This document shows, one piece after another, positions 12,027 to 23,159 of a DNA stretch of 64,000 nt. How positions within the stretch are numbered: position 1 is the stretch's first letter; every line of letters begins with the position of its first letter. Source of the stretch: Cordia subcordata (taxonomy: Eukaryota > Streptophyta > Magnoliopsida > Boraginales > Cordiaceae); contig JAPTOF010000006.1 of assembly GCA_028554755.1 (NCBI GenBank), positions 14,817,001 to 14,881,000 on the forward strand, given 5' to 3'. The notes beneath the pieces were generated by a model, which ran no database searches, was not told the origin of the DNA, and saw nothing but the letters and a program-made list of their open reading frames with translations. Made by a program: the position numbers and the translations under genes.

Positions 12027-12179
12027 TACTACTACCACTACTACTACTACTACTACTACTATTATTTTTATTATTATTATTACTATTGTTGTTAATAATA
12101 TTACTATATTGTTACTATAATTATTATCTTTATAATTTATATTCATATAATAATTTATTTATTTATTTATTGCCCGTAG
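11451..12179 (+). other. 5'UTR intron of MULE2 PMD gene with TTA/ACT microsatellite
   Basis: The donor GCCTATTCTT/GTAAGTT and the acceptor CCCGTAG/G, just before the ATG, match MULE1 and MULE3. The intron includes TA-rich runs at about 11510-11600 and a compound ATT/ACT run at about 11987-12075, at the same relative place as the ATT run in MULE1. Confidence 0.65.
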
Positions 12180-12187
12180 GATACATT

Positions 12188-14570
12188 ATGGCCTATAGAC
12201 CTATACCAGAAGAAAACTCTTTTCTTGTTCATTATGTGCAGCGTAGGACTCACTTGATGACGAGCACCACCTATTAGAGAGAGATACGAGTACCTAGATG
12301 TGATAAGCATCTATATAATGAGCCTGAGCACCGTCATGTTCAGGAGGCATTGATACACACGTGGTTTTATGGGTGCTATGTATTGGCGAGCAGGAGTTTT
12401 ATTATCCCATGATGACGGCCTTAGTTGAGCAGTGGAGAGTAGAGATGCACACATTTCATCTCACTTATGGAGAGGCCACCATTATGTTGCAGGATATAGT
12501 TGTTTATAAGGTTTACCCGTACAAGGTGACCCTATGCTGGATGTTGGTACAGTGCGGCTTCTAGTTGCCAAGTGGCAAGAGCTATTCCAGCAAGTATGTG
12601 GAGTTGCAATTCCTCCGTAGGCAATTAATGATAAGTTTGGCAAGGTAAAGTTACATGAGGTGAGAACTGTATACAACATGAGTCGTCTAGAGGACTATAC
12701 CATTGCCCAAGTTGAGCTACGTGGCTATATATGAATATTCTCATTCTTGAATTGTCATCTATTCACCGACACTAGTGGTAATCATAAAGACTTGAATTGG
12801 TTGTTTGTGCTATAGGAATTTAGGGCAATTAGGTCTTTGAATTGAGGCGCTGCAACACTTGCATACATGTAACATCAGTTGGATCACTGTACATATGCTG
12901 ATAGAGTTAACTTATGCGGTAGATTTACTCTTATGCAGGTATCATAATTAATCAGTTATGTATATCTACATTTTATAGAATTACTTATGTTACTAATGTT
13001 GTTATTTACGTGTAGTAGTGGATATTCGACAGACTTGATATTTTCAGACCTAGACTTTATCCGTCGCCTGCACTGCAAGCGTGGAGGACACACCCTACAA
13101 AGGAGAAGTGGGTGGGGTTACTGGGCAAGCCCCGTAGGGCAATATACCTTTAGTCGAAAGAGTTTCAAGATACTGCTATTGGGGTTTACTGATGATTCGT
13201 GATGCAGTGGACAAGATGCAGCCCTATAAGGTTAGATAAATTTGAAGATATATATTTACATATTGTATATACTCTTTAATTCAATAGCTATTTAACTTAT
13301 CTGAGTAAATTAATGACATTACAATTAGCATGGAAGCCATATATGAGTACTATTGAGGAGCTGCCAGATTATTGCCCTGAGGGGTCTACTTGGTGGAGAG
13401 CATGTGCCTTACTCATTTTTCGAAAAAATGGTGGAGTACCATATACCTAGCAATTTGGAATGCGGCAATTGATCCCAGCCAGATTGTTGTCGCCTACGTC
13501 AATGGACCACGTTAGAGGGAATTAGAAAATAAAGGATCATCTCGAATTAGCTCTCTTGCATGGACTGTGGAAAGAAAATTCGAGGGCAATCGCTGAGGAG
13601 AGCCTAGATGTAGTCCAACTGATCCAGTATATGTGGTGATACCGACGTCGATCCATCACGGTTATTAGTCAATCATTATCAGAGCAGATGCATCAGGTTA
13701 TCAGACACAGTCTCAGGACACAGAATGCCTAGTAAGTAGAATATATAAAGTCTTCATTTCTTTAAGTCTTCTATGTAAATATTATGTAATATTATTATGA
13801 TGTATATGGTATGTAGGCAGGTATTATGTGTAGTGTGTATCACCACTTATAGTACGGGTACTGACAGCATACCCAGGGCACTTCCTCAATTATGAGCTTT
13901 TGGCTAGAGATGCAAGTTGTGATGGACCAGATGTAGCAGGCATTGACATAGGCATATTACAAAATATGTAGTCAAGACCGCGACATACTTTGATATTCCT
14001 ATGTCAGCGTAAACGTAGTTCCCGATGATAGTACAGACGACGCCGTCACAGCCCACACCTACATGGCCGGTCCTGCCGACGCAGTGGCCACTCCCATAAT
14101 TTTGGCCTGGCCAGCAAACCCAGTCCTCCCAGTTATTCACACAGGCCACACAGCGAATACATGGCCCTACCGCTTATTCCTTGCAGCCGTCCTCATCGAC
14201 ACACAACGTTAGTGGATCATTGGGGTTCCAACAGTGCACTCTAGTCAGTCAATCTATTTTCTCGTTCATGACTACCTCATTGGCTCCGAGTCGACTTATT
14301 CAGCCTTCCCAGTTTGTGTACAAGCCTAGTCGTATGCAGACAACGTCACCTACGAGTATTCCTACATATGCCAATGGATCTGCTGATCGGGGGACTAAGC
14401 AACCCCCTAATGATGATATACGAGTTGAGGATTATCTTCATGACCGCCCACAGTTTGAGACTCAGCCGTCACAGCCACCGCAGACACAGTATGACACCCA
14501 GCAGACTCAGTCTGAGCAGGAAGGACCATCGCAGACTGGTCAAGGACCTCCACAAAAGAAGAGAAAGTAG
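12188..14570 (+). pseudogene. plant mobile domain protein, MULE2 copy, broken
   Basis: The ATG at 12188 lies eight bases after the 5'UTR acceptor and starts MAYRPIPEENS, matching the MULE3 start MAHRPTPSDSS. Recognisable parts are GEATIMLQDIVVY (about 12472-12510), a GAATLAYM-HQLDHC block (about 12845-12890) ending at a CAG/GTATC donor near 12938, a WIFDRLDIFRPRL exon (from about 13018), a QFGMRQLIP exon (about 13450-13490) and a Gln/Thr/Pro-rich C-terminus ending PPQKKRK (stop 14568-14570). There is a frame shift near 12380-12400 and many stops, one of which replaces the Trp of the WGAA motif. It is a dead copy. Exon edges after 12938 are approximate. Confidence 0.7.
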
Positions 14571-15011
14571 CCGCGCGAGCAGGGTCCGGCCAGACAACAG
14601 CCACCATGAGATAAGAAGGGACATCCTTCAGACAGTGGCACTGGACATCGTAGAGGATAGGTTTCCATTGTATTTACTTTTATATTTATTTGCCTTCAAT
14701 CATAAATTTTTTTGTTGGATTGTCATTTATCTAATATTTTTACCTATTTATTTTTTTGGTTATCAGGGTTTCTTTAAGTTTTATAAAACATAAATCATAT
14801 TCATACATAATTCAATCACCAATGAAACTGATGTTCACCAAAGTTCATAACTACCGACTGACATGTAATATATTAACCAAAGCTGGTATTAATCAAAGTT
14901 CATAAAAATCACTAATGAATATGACAAAGTGCATGTTACATGACATTAGATATATTTTACGTCATAATAGTTAGATTTTACATCACAATAGATGGATTTA
15001 ACATTAATGTC
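14571..15011. other. MULE2 convergent 3' region
   Basis: AT-rich region between the two convergent genes of MULE2, presumably both 3'UTRs. No other gene seen. Confidence 0.5.
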
Positions 15012-17576
15012 CTACCCTGGGCAGTTGTAACGGTTGTGCCCCTGCTGATGACAATTTGAACACTTTCTTCGATCTACTTGATTCGATTGGTCCATTTCGT
15101 TGTTGATACGTCTCTCACCTAGTCTATCTCTCCTTCTTTGATGCAATCATGCAGGATTAGGTCCAAGTTTCCATGTGGGTGTTGGTGGCCAATAATCCTC
15201 ATGTCTGAAAGGCTCAATCTTCATTGGGTATGTTGCAATATATGCTGCCACTGTATATTCCTTTGGTATTAGCTCCTCAGTTGGTTTCTATAGTTATCAT
15301 GCTAATGGCTTATGCATGCGAACATGGCACATGATACACTATCCATTTACCACAAGTACTAGTCTTCTCATAGAATTTAACTACTTGTGTAAGAGCTCTT
15401 TCAATAAACAAGGATGCTAAACTCCCAACCTATACAGTTCCAATTGGCTAGTGGAAATTAAAATATAATTTGATGGTTTGAAGAGCCTTTCACTTGTCAA
15501 AAAGTTCCCTTGTTCTACTGGGGAGCAGCATTTGTTGTCCATCCAAATATCTAGCATTTACAGAGCGATTGTTGAAGTATTCCACTAGCTTCATAAAAGT
15601 GTGACAAACTAAAGCAATAATTGGTAAGCATCTAGCACAAACAAGAACTGTTTGTCATCATCATAACCCAACGGGCCCTTTCATCTGAACACAGGGTCCT
15701 AACCTACTTATCGATTTCAGATAAATAGTCATATGCCTTTTTCCTAGCCTCACCTGGTGTTGGGCCAACGTTAAGAATTGTTTGCATAATTGTATTATGC
15801 TTGCAAACTTGATGTTCTTTTTCAACTATCCAGCATAAGTCTTTGAGATACTGGTTTCAAACTTGTTTCATCACGTTGCTTTTTAGATGTTGAAGACAAA
15901 TTCGATGTCACACATAAATACCCGTCTGATGAGATATTTTTCACAACAGCAAGTGTCCCTTGGTGACAATCAGATATTATACACACCTCTTCCATAACAT
16001 GAACAAAATGTTGTTGTACAAGATGTGGAAGCCATGGCCAATTATCTGTCATCTCTAAATCAACAATGGCAAATGCCAACGGGTAAAACTTTTCCTGTCA
16101 CATCTGTCGTTAATGCTATAAGAAGATGTTGTATGACCCCTGTAGATCGGTACCTTCAAGCATAAGCACGGGTCAACAATGCTTCCATGCCGTGATGCAC
16201 GGTGCAAAAGTCTAGAATACATAGTCGAAAATTTTGTATTCCGTCGTCAAACCCTGAAAGAACTTGTAAGTTACGTTCATCCCCGGGTTCTTTGTCTTCA
16301 GAGCTCTAAAAAACCCTGGAAGTGATTTATAAGAGGTGTTCCAATCATCATAAACCAGTTCGATTGCCTTATTTCGTCCACGCCATGCCTTCTTATAAGA
16401 TATATCCACCTAAAGTGCTTCCTTAATGTGAGCTCAAACAAAACCTACCTCGAAATTAGGTTTATGTTTTACAAAATGCCTTACCATAAATTCGACCAAA
16501 TCAGTGGTAACATTTCTGTGCCCGTACTGTCTGTTAGGAACTAAGCAACTGTGAACCTTGCAGTACTTTGTAATCTCGAATTGACGATGAATGGACTTTT
16601 TTTATGGCACGTAAGTACCATTTACATGGATTATCGGGGTTGTTACTCTTGCAAGAAACGAGGTACAAGCCAGATGTGGACTTGTCGACCATGTATTCTC
16701 GTTATGCACTTACTTCGTACATATGTAGGGCCCTCTGTACATCTTTTTTGGTAGGAAAAACCATGCCCATTACAAGATCCTTCTTATTAGGGTCCCAAAC
16801 AGGCTTCGTTGCTGGCACATCCATACTATCCATGTAGTATTCTTGTGTAGGAGTTTGTAACTTCGGTTTAACAAACTTCTCAACCACAGGTACTCCACTG
16901 CTACTCGGACCGTCCCCTATGTTAGAGTTTGCATAGTTGAAATTCCCATCAAATCGTTCTTCATCATATTCATCATCATTGTACCATGCATTTTGTACGT
17001 TCAATTTGACATCCTCGTTCTCTTCTTCTGACTGCGATTGAAATGTGTCCATATTTAATTCGAACATCGCTTATGGGCCTTCAGCATGTGATGTCCCTGC
17101 AACATTAAACGTATCCTGAGGAGACACACTCAAATTGGAAAATTCCGCCACCGTTGTCACTATGTCTACCCCTTCATCTTGGTAACCACTAAAATTTGCA
17201 CTCAAATCGGGGAAATCGCCATTAGAAAGAGCACCACTCACTATCTGGAGAATGTACACGTCATCTGAGTCTATATCAACATAAACATCTGTCGTACACA
17301 TGTAATTGGGATGGGAAGCATTCTCATAGATGTCCCACAACTCTTTATCGAAAGTGACTGCACTAATGCTCAAGTATGGATATTGGGAGTTGATGAGTAC
17401 TGATTGGAAACAGTGATGTAACTGAACTTTGTCCACACCGTAATGCAAATTAAGCTTCTCATAACCACTGTAAACGAACTCATTGTATGATGTTTCGACG
17501 TGTTATTTTGACTTTGCATCTTGGCTTTGTATTCTCGTACTCTATACCGAAAAGGTTGTTGATTTTTTGGCTGCCA
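15012..17576 (-). pseudogene. mudrA-type MULE transposase, MULE2 copy, heavily decayed
   Basis: Minus-strand remains, collinear with the MULE1 and MULE3 transposases. A possible start is the ATG at 17576 (MAAKKSTT), then ETSYNEFV, an acidic linker (about 16900-17260), GMVFPTKKDVQRAL (about 16750), a CKWYLRA zinc-region remnant, KAWRGRNKAIELVYDDW (about 16340-16390), a degenerate DDE core (EGTDLQGSYN in place of DGTHLxGKYK; CIISDCHQG retained, about 15970-16000) and a C-terminal CCHC knuckle CSNCHQQGHNRYNC (about 15020-15065). The first catalytic Asp has become Glu and the frame is broken many times, so it cannot encode an active enzyme. The Trp of the WAFGPC block is a TAG, as in MULE3. Confidence 0.75.
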
Positions 17577-17784
17577 TAATGTAAAATAACAATTACTGGG
17601 TTTGGATTCATATTATTTTTAAGGATTTGTATGAAATTTTGGATGGTTTACAAGCAAATTTTAGAAGTTTGAAAGAATCTGGGGAGGTTGAAAGAAGTGT
17701 TAAAATAACATTTGAAAGTAGATTTTACAAGCAAGTTTTAAAAGCAAATTGTTTGCATGAATGAAGGAACCAATAGGACGAGGG

Positions 17785-17793
17785 TTTATATAG
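17785..17793 (-). promoter_or_regulatory. TATA box of MULE2 transposase
   Basis: CTATATAAA on the minus strand, about 210 bp upstream of the ATG at 17576. It has the same sequence as the MULE1 transposase TATA box. Confidence 0.55.
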
Positions 17794-17819
17794 AGGCTTG
17801 TAGACAGTCAACTGAGGCT

Positions 17820-18244
17820 AACTTCATTAGTTGAATAGTCGAAATTGGGATTTCGGCTATTCAACAAATGAATTTGGCTGCCACCTAGTCGGGAGTATAT
17901 TTGCTGACGAGACGGATGAATGACGTCATGAACTTTCGGCTATTGAAATGCCGAAATTTGCCATTCTGACAGAGGAATTTATTTCCCACTCATTTTCGGC
18001 TATTCAACAGCTGAAAGCTGACTTCAGCTATTCAATAGCCGATTTCGGTCATTCAAAAGCCAAAAATGTCCAATCTGCCTAACAGCGGTTAGACAAGGAA
18101 CTTTCGTTTTTCCAAAAAATAGATGTTTTTTCGATTGCAAGTTTTGGCTTTTGAATAGCCGAAAAGACCAGATTTGCAATTCGTTCCAAAACAAGGCTAT
18201 TTTCGCAAGAAATTTTAAAATTTGTGTCATTTATAAAAAATTTC
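17820..18244. repeat. MULE2 right subterminal palindromes and TIR
   Basis: At least four palindromes of the TTCGGCTATTNAANAGCCGAA type: about 17845-17870, 17934-17955, 17995-18015 and 18023-18043. More half-sites follow up to 18165, then the terminal repeat. The array lies directly upstream of the transposase TATA box. Confidence 0.8.
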
Positions 18245-19618
18245 TGACGAGAACCCTAATTGGACTTAGAATTTCGACACTTGTCTAACAGAACCAAAAA
18301 TCCCAACTAGAATATGCCCATTGCACTACTGATTGTAAAATTGTAACTTTTGTTGAAATAAAATTTTAAAATCCTTCTTAACTCTATTGCATAAAGTTTT
18401 TTTTTTCCTTTTCTTTTCCTCTCTTTTTGTCAAACATGAAGTATGAATGCCAAGGCACATCATTCGCCGCCGGAAACTAAATAATATACAAAAACTGAGC
18501 GTCCAATGACAAGGGTTCACCGACCACATATATCAAGCATTTGATTTGAATGACGGAGAGTAGAGATTAGAAGGTAGAAAATGTCCACAGAATCTCGTGG
18601 GTCATCTTTTTCACCAAATCGTCGTTCTAAAAACAATGAATAGTTCATGCTAGCTAGGGTCTGCAAAATTTCAATTGACGACGAGTGACATGTAAGTTAC
18701 GAATATTGTCTCCCGTAAATGTGGGTAATAAATCAACTCATGGGTGTGATTGAACATGTTTTCTTTATGTCATTCGTTTATGTGGTCTAGAATTTGTATA
18801 ATCATCGCCACAAAACCAGTTGACCTTAATGAAGTGTTCATTTTTTTTTTAAATTTGTATGAAGTTAAATCGACATAAGGGCATTTATGAGAAGATTCAA
18901 ATCTAGTGTCATTGTCGATGAATAAGTCTCTCTACCATTACTACGTCGATGATGTTGAAATCGCATGTTTACTCTGTTCACATTGAGGCTTGTTTGTTTG
19001 TAGGGACATAACTTGTTGACAGAAAATCTTTTCTTGAGAAAGTATTTGTTTGAAAGCAGAATATTTTGTATTTGGTTGTCACACTAGAAAGCATTTTCTA
19101 GCATGTCATTTTTGTGTAAACGATTGGTGGAAATTAGAAAATCAAAAGTAGTTGATAAACCGATAAGTTTGGTTTTCATTATTTTGGTCTTAATATACTA
19201 CAAAACGAGCTTTTTCTAACATGAAAGTTATCAAAATAAGGCATTACACTCGGATGGAGGATGACTTTGTAAAAGATAGTTTGACTATCTACATAGAAAA
19301 AGAAATTGCTAAAGATATTTGTATGGATAACATAATTGATGTATTTTATATCATGAAAGAAAGACAAGTACAACTTCATTGATTGAATGGATAAATTTTT
19401 CTTTATATTACTTTTATTATTTACATTTATTATACTAAAATGTTTAATATGTTACGTTTTAATTATATCTTGGCCCCCCAAATTCAAATCTTGGTTCTGT
19501 TCGTGCGTACTTTGAAACATTAATTAATTTATTATATTATAATGTTATGGGTAAGAATTGACAACGGAAAATTGTTGATGGAATTACAATGAGATAATAC
19601 AAACAATATGATTGAGTA
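18245..19618. other. spacer, no gene seen
   Basis: About 1.4 kb of AT-rich DNA with scattered stops in all frames. I see no gene, RNA or clear repeat. Confidence 0.5.
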
Positions 19619-20648
19619 TGATTATATTGGGCAGAATGATCACAATCTTATGATTATATTGGGCAGAATTATCACAATCTTCTATAAATTTGCCTTAATA
19701 TGATTAATGGGCTTCAGATAGGAGAAGGACGTGAGGGTTCACATGAGACATTGTTGGGGTAATAGCCAAATCAATTCTCCTTAGTTGTCTTTGGATCTGA
19801 TTTAGATAAAAATCAAGGCTCTAGCGAGATCTTAGGATGATTTTGAGAAATTTGTGTTGAACAACTTGGAACATGGAGAAAGAGGCGCTCTTGCGAGGTT
19901 ATAAAGGTAGGGACTTTGGTTAAAGCAATACATAACCAATTCACACTTGCAATCACTAGTGCCCAAAAACTAAAAAGGGGTTGTACTCCTTAGACGTAAC
20001 CTTAATTATAAAAACCTCATAAGAATATACAATTAATTGTGAAAACCTTATAGATATATACAATTTGGTGCGGTCTATGGAAAAACCTGTGATTATCCTC
20101 TTACACTCTCAATCAAAATTTAAATAGGAGAGGAATTTGTGCAAACCAAAAATTCACATTCCCTTCAGTTTAAGGTTCTAGGTATTTTCTCTCAATCCCT
20201 TTTTTTTTATTTTTTATTTCAATCTCATTTGTTTGTAAAAGTTCATCTTTTATGCCTTGATCCTTTGTTTTTAGCTTTTCTTTTTGGGTAATCTTAAGAT
20301 TTTTAAGATATTATTACATCAAAGAAGCTGCACTTTTTCTTATTGCAATAGGTTTATGTTATGTCTCTTGAACATAAAAGAAAATGAAAAATACTACTTT
20401 TTTGTTCAGCCAGCCAAAAGCTTGAAAATTTTGGACGTGGTGTAAAGAGTTTACTAGATGTTTTATATTTAAAAAAGTTTTAGTTTATGATGGTTATTTA
20501 ATCAGATCAGTACTCTTCTGAAAGATAGCTATTGTCACAAGTACCAAGACAGTTTCATCTCTGATTGAGATTCTAATGTATAAGAGTAATGCTTATACAC
20601 GGGCTTATAAACCCCAGCAACAAAAAGTTACGTGACAATAACTTTTTA

Positions 20649-20773
20649 GAGCCTGTTTGGCTCTGCTTATTTTGAAACTTATAAGTCCTAACAGTAAAAG
20701 GTTCTATTAATTACATGCTTTTTACTGTTCAGACTTACAAGCCCCACCAAAATAAGCATAGCAAAACAGTCTC
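20649..20773. mobile_element. 125-bp MITE with TTA target-site duplication
   Basis: Terminal inverted repeats (GAGCCTGTTTGGCTCTGC against GAGACTGTTTTGCTATGC) are followed on both arms by TTATTTT and then GACTTATAAG or GACTTACAAG. It is flanked by TTA at 20646-20648 and 20774-20776. A TTA duplication is characteristic of PIF/Harbinger (Tourist-like) elements. Confidence 0.75.
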
Positions 20774-20814
20774 TTATTCTGGCCTCATTTCTAACTCTTT
20801 TATAGGCTTGTTTT

Positions 20815-20963
20815 GATTGGCTTTTTTTAAAGAAAAATCACTTTTTTTTCTTGAAAAGTAATATTACTTTTGTGATAACTACTTGATTTGGTTTAAAAAA
20901 AAGCTGAAATTCTAAAATGTTGTTAAAAAAACGCTCTTAAAAAAAGTCAATCCAAACAAGCCC
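20815..20963. mobile_element. 149-bp MITE
   Basis: The ends GGCTTGTTTTGATTGGC and GGGCTTGTTTGGATTGAC (complement of the right end) are inverted repeats, each followed by a T-run and an AAG. TA flanks both sides. The interior is AT-rich without coding capacity. Confidence 0.65.
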
Positions 20964-22270
20964 TATGTCTTTTGCCTTGTTTGTGGACTCATGTTAGAAT
21001 ATTTATTTTAACTTCCAAATATTCTGGTTAATTTTTAATCCTTTGTGCTAACAATTTTGCTCACTTGGTGGTTTGCTTTTGCCTCTTTAAGTACTTGACA
21101 TCCGATATGTGAAATAGTGAGTTATGAATGGTTGTCCATAACAAGTTAAGCTTTGTTGATTTTATTGTCAAGTCAATAGACTACCTAATCTTGAAATGAC
21201 TAAGATTTTCTTATATACAAGAACATTTATGTGCTAATTGATCAACCATAAGCATTTCATGTGGATATTCATTTTCAAAATGAGGAGCAGTCAGACTTTG
21301 AATCAAGAACTTATACATTAACCGGGCTCAGAAGGACTATCATATCTCATTATTGTGTTCCAAATCAAAGTATGAAATTTGCAGAAATTAACGTAAAGAT
21401 ATGTTCAGATTCCTCTTTTCAACTTATCAGTTCCTATGATGTTTCTCACAATATTTTCAACATATTTTGGTGCAGAAAAGAATGGAGAAGTTTACTCTTA
21501 CAAGCTCTAACACTCTGGCTGAAGTCAAAGGGATAATAGTCTCTATATCAGGTGCATTTTGTAGTGGCTCTTTATCAAGGTTCAGCAATCCTTGGAGCTT
21601 CTCAAATGAGTTCCTCGTACCACTATCTTCGCCTATCCATATCGAAGTGGGCAATTGGCGGGTTCTTACTCTCAGCAGAGTACATCTTCATTTCTTCTGC
21701 TACATTATTCAAGCCCAAGCCCATAATCTAATACAGCAACTTTTTGAAAGAGCATCGAATTCTCTTCTAAAGATAACGCACAGAGACACCTTCCAAAAGG
21801 GTAGATGCTGGGAGAAGCACGAATCTCTACACGTGTAAAATGTAGGAGAATCGGCTACTTCATATGTCTCAGGGCAAAACTGAAACATATGAAGTGGGGG
21901 GATGTATTGGGTAGAATTAGCCCAATCTTGTATAAATTTGGCCTAATATGATTAATGGGCTTCGGATGGAAGAAGGGCGTGAGGGTTCACATAAAACATT
22001 GTTGGGATAACACCTAAATCAATACTCCTTGGTTATCTTTCGGTCTGATTAGCTGAAAATCAAGGCTCTAGCGAGATCTTAGGGTGATTTGGAGAAATTT
22101 ATGCCGAATGGCTTGGAACATGGAAAAAGAGGCGCTCTTGTGAGGGTATAAAGGTTGGGGTTTTGGTTGAAGTAATACATAGCCAATAGGCACTCACAAT
22201 TACTGGTACCCAAAAATAAAATAAGGGGTTGCCCTCTTCAAGACGTAACTTAATTGTAAAAATCTCGTTG

Positions 22271-22660
22271 CAATCTACGACAATACCTGAGTCACGGGTG
22301 ATCAGTCCATCTGAATTATGGAGTGGAGATCCAGATCATGGTCGTGCAAGCTTGAAACTTAGATGGCGATAATTGATTTCATCACTTGGAACTTTGTGAT
22401 AAAAAAGATAAACAATATTGTATTTTCTCGTAAGTTGTAACGGACACAGTAACAGGAACTCTGAGAAACATTGTCCATACCTGAATTGGTGAATTCAGGC
22501 ACAAAGCATGCTCATATATAACTAACATATTGCAAGAAAGAAAAAAAAAAAAAATCAGATTCATGGAAATTTTATCAACTTTTACCAATAATATAAAATT
22601 TCATGCACCGAACTATTCGATATTTCACGTGTTGTCTAAACCGTTTTGTTGTTAGGAAAG
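22271..22660. other. short spacer downstream of the small gene
   Basis: 390 bp of non-coding sequence between the LTR element and the stop codon of the minus-strand gene. It probably includes that gene's 3'UTR. Nothing else seen. Confidence 0.4.
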
Positions 22661-23017
22661 CTAGTGATAGATATATATGCCCATCACAGGAATGGCAAAA
22701 GATGTCTCCAGGAAAAGTCTCTGCTGGAATGATTGGACTGTTCCACCAACTTTGCTGATGTCTTCCGTCAAGGAATGGTAGTAATCTTTCAGCTTCTTGA
22801 GCACGCATGAGTACTTCAGCTTCAGCCCTTTCAGTCTCACCCGCCGGAAAATTCTAACAATAGAAAATCCCAACCGGGGCCTCTGTCCTCCTAATCGCAC
22901 GATCGGCAGTCTTCGCCTCCGGAACGATATTTTCCGGCTAGGTGGCCGACGGAAAGTGGTAGTGGGATCAGTCTTAGTACTCAGGTGGATTTTGCTGGCA
23001 TCAGAATATGAAGCCAT
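22661..23017 (-). CDS. small basic plant protein of unknown function (118 aa)
   Basis: An uninterrupted frame from the ATG at 23017 to the TAG at 22661-22663. The N-terminal half is Arg-rich (RRPPSRKISFRRRRLP). The C-terminal third reads LKKLKDYYHSLTEDISKVGG, then QSFQQRLFLETSFAIPVMG, a pattern I recognise from uncharacterised small plant proteins that end in a KLKxYY...QQR...PVMG block. No signal peptide or membrane segment is evident. I chose this ATG over an in-frame upstream one at 23158 because the family-like sequence starts here and the upstream part reads like 5'UTR. The function is unknown. It is one of the few frames in the window with neither stops nor transposon homology. The alternative, a chance ORF, is unlikely given the family-like C-terminus. 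Confidence 0.7.
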   Translation of the reverse strand: MASYSDASKIHLSTKTDPTTTFRRPPSRKISFRRRRLPIVRLGGQRPRLGFSIVRIFRRVRLKGLKLKYSCVLKKLKDYYHSLTEDISKVGGTVQSFQQRLFLETSFAIPVMGIYIYH

Positions 23018-23159
23018 CCAGGAGAGTTCTCTGTGCGTGTGGTGGGTTGGAATGGAGGGTGGCTTCTTTGGTTTATGGAATTGCAGCGAGAGAAGGGTGG
23101 TAGGATAAGTTGTGTATAAGGAAAACTTGTGGTTGCTTCGGTTTGTATTAAAGTTCAAT

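Larger units (their letters stand above)
11033..18244. mobile_element. MULE2: Mutator-like element with PMD and mudrA genes
   Basis: About 7.2 kb with terminal inverted repeats of about 100 bp. The left end (GAATTTTTTTATAAATGAC, 11033) matches the reverse complement of the right end (GAAATTTTTTATAAATGAC, ending 18244), and the match runs on through GACACAAATTTTAAAATT, AAAATA-CCTTGTTTTGGAA and into GGCTATTCAAAA. It has the same convergent gene pair as MULE1 and MULE3. Both genes are heavily decayed, so this is the oldest-looking of the three. No target-site duplication was recognised at these edges. Confidence 0.85.
19619..22270 (+). mobile_element. small non-autonomous LTR retrotransposon
   Basis: Two direct repeats of about 370 bp, roughly 19651-20020 and 21903-22268, share long blocks such as AAATCAAGGCTCTAGCGAGA and a TATAAAGGT TATA box. 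The right copy is immediately preceded by a purine-rich tract (GAAGTGGGGGGA, about 21892-21902) and starts TGTATTGGG, as expected for a polypurine tract and a 3' LTR. The 5' LTR start is itself duplicated as a 32-bp tandem repeat (19618-19649 and 19650-19681). The roughly 1.9-kb interior has no recognisable gag or pol, and two MITEs lie inside it. I could not identify the primer-binding site. The divergence between the repeats indicates an old insertion. Confidence 0.65.
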
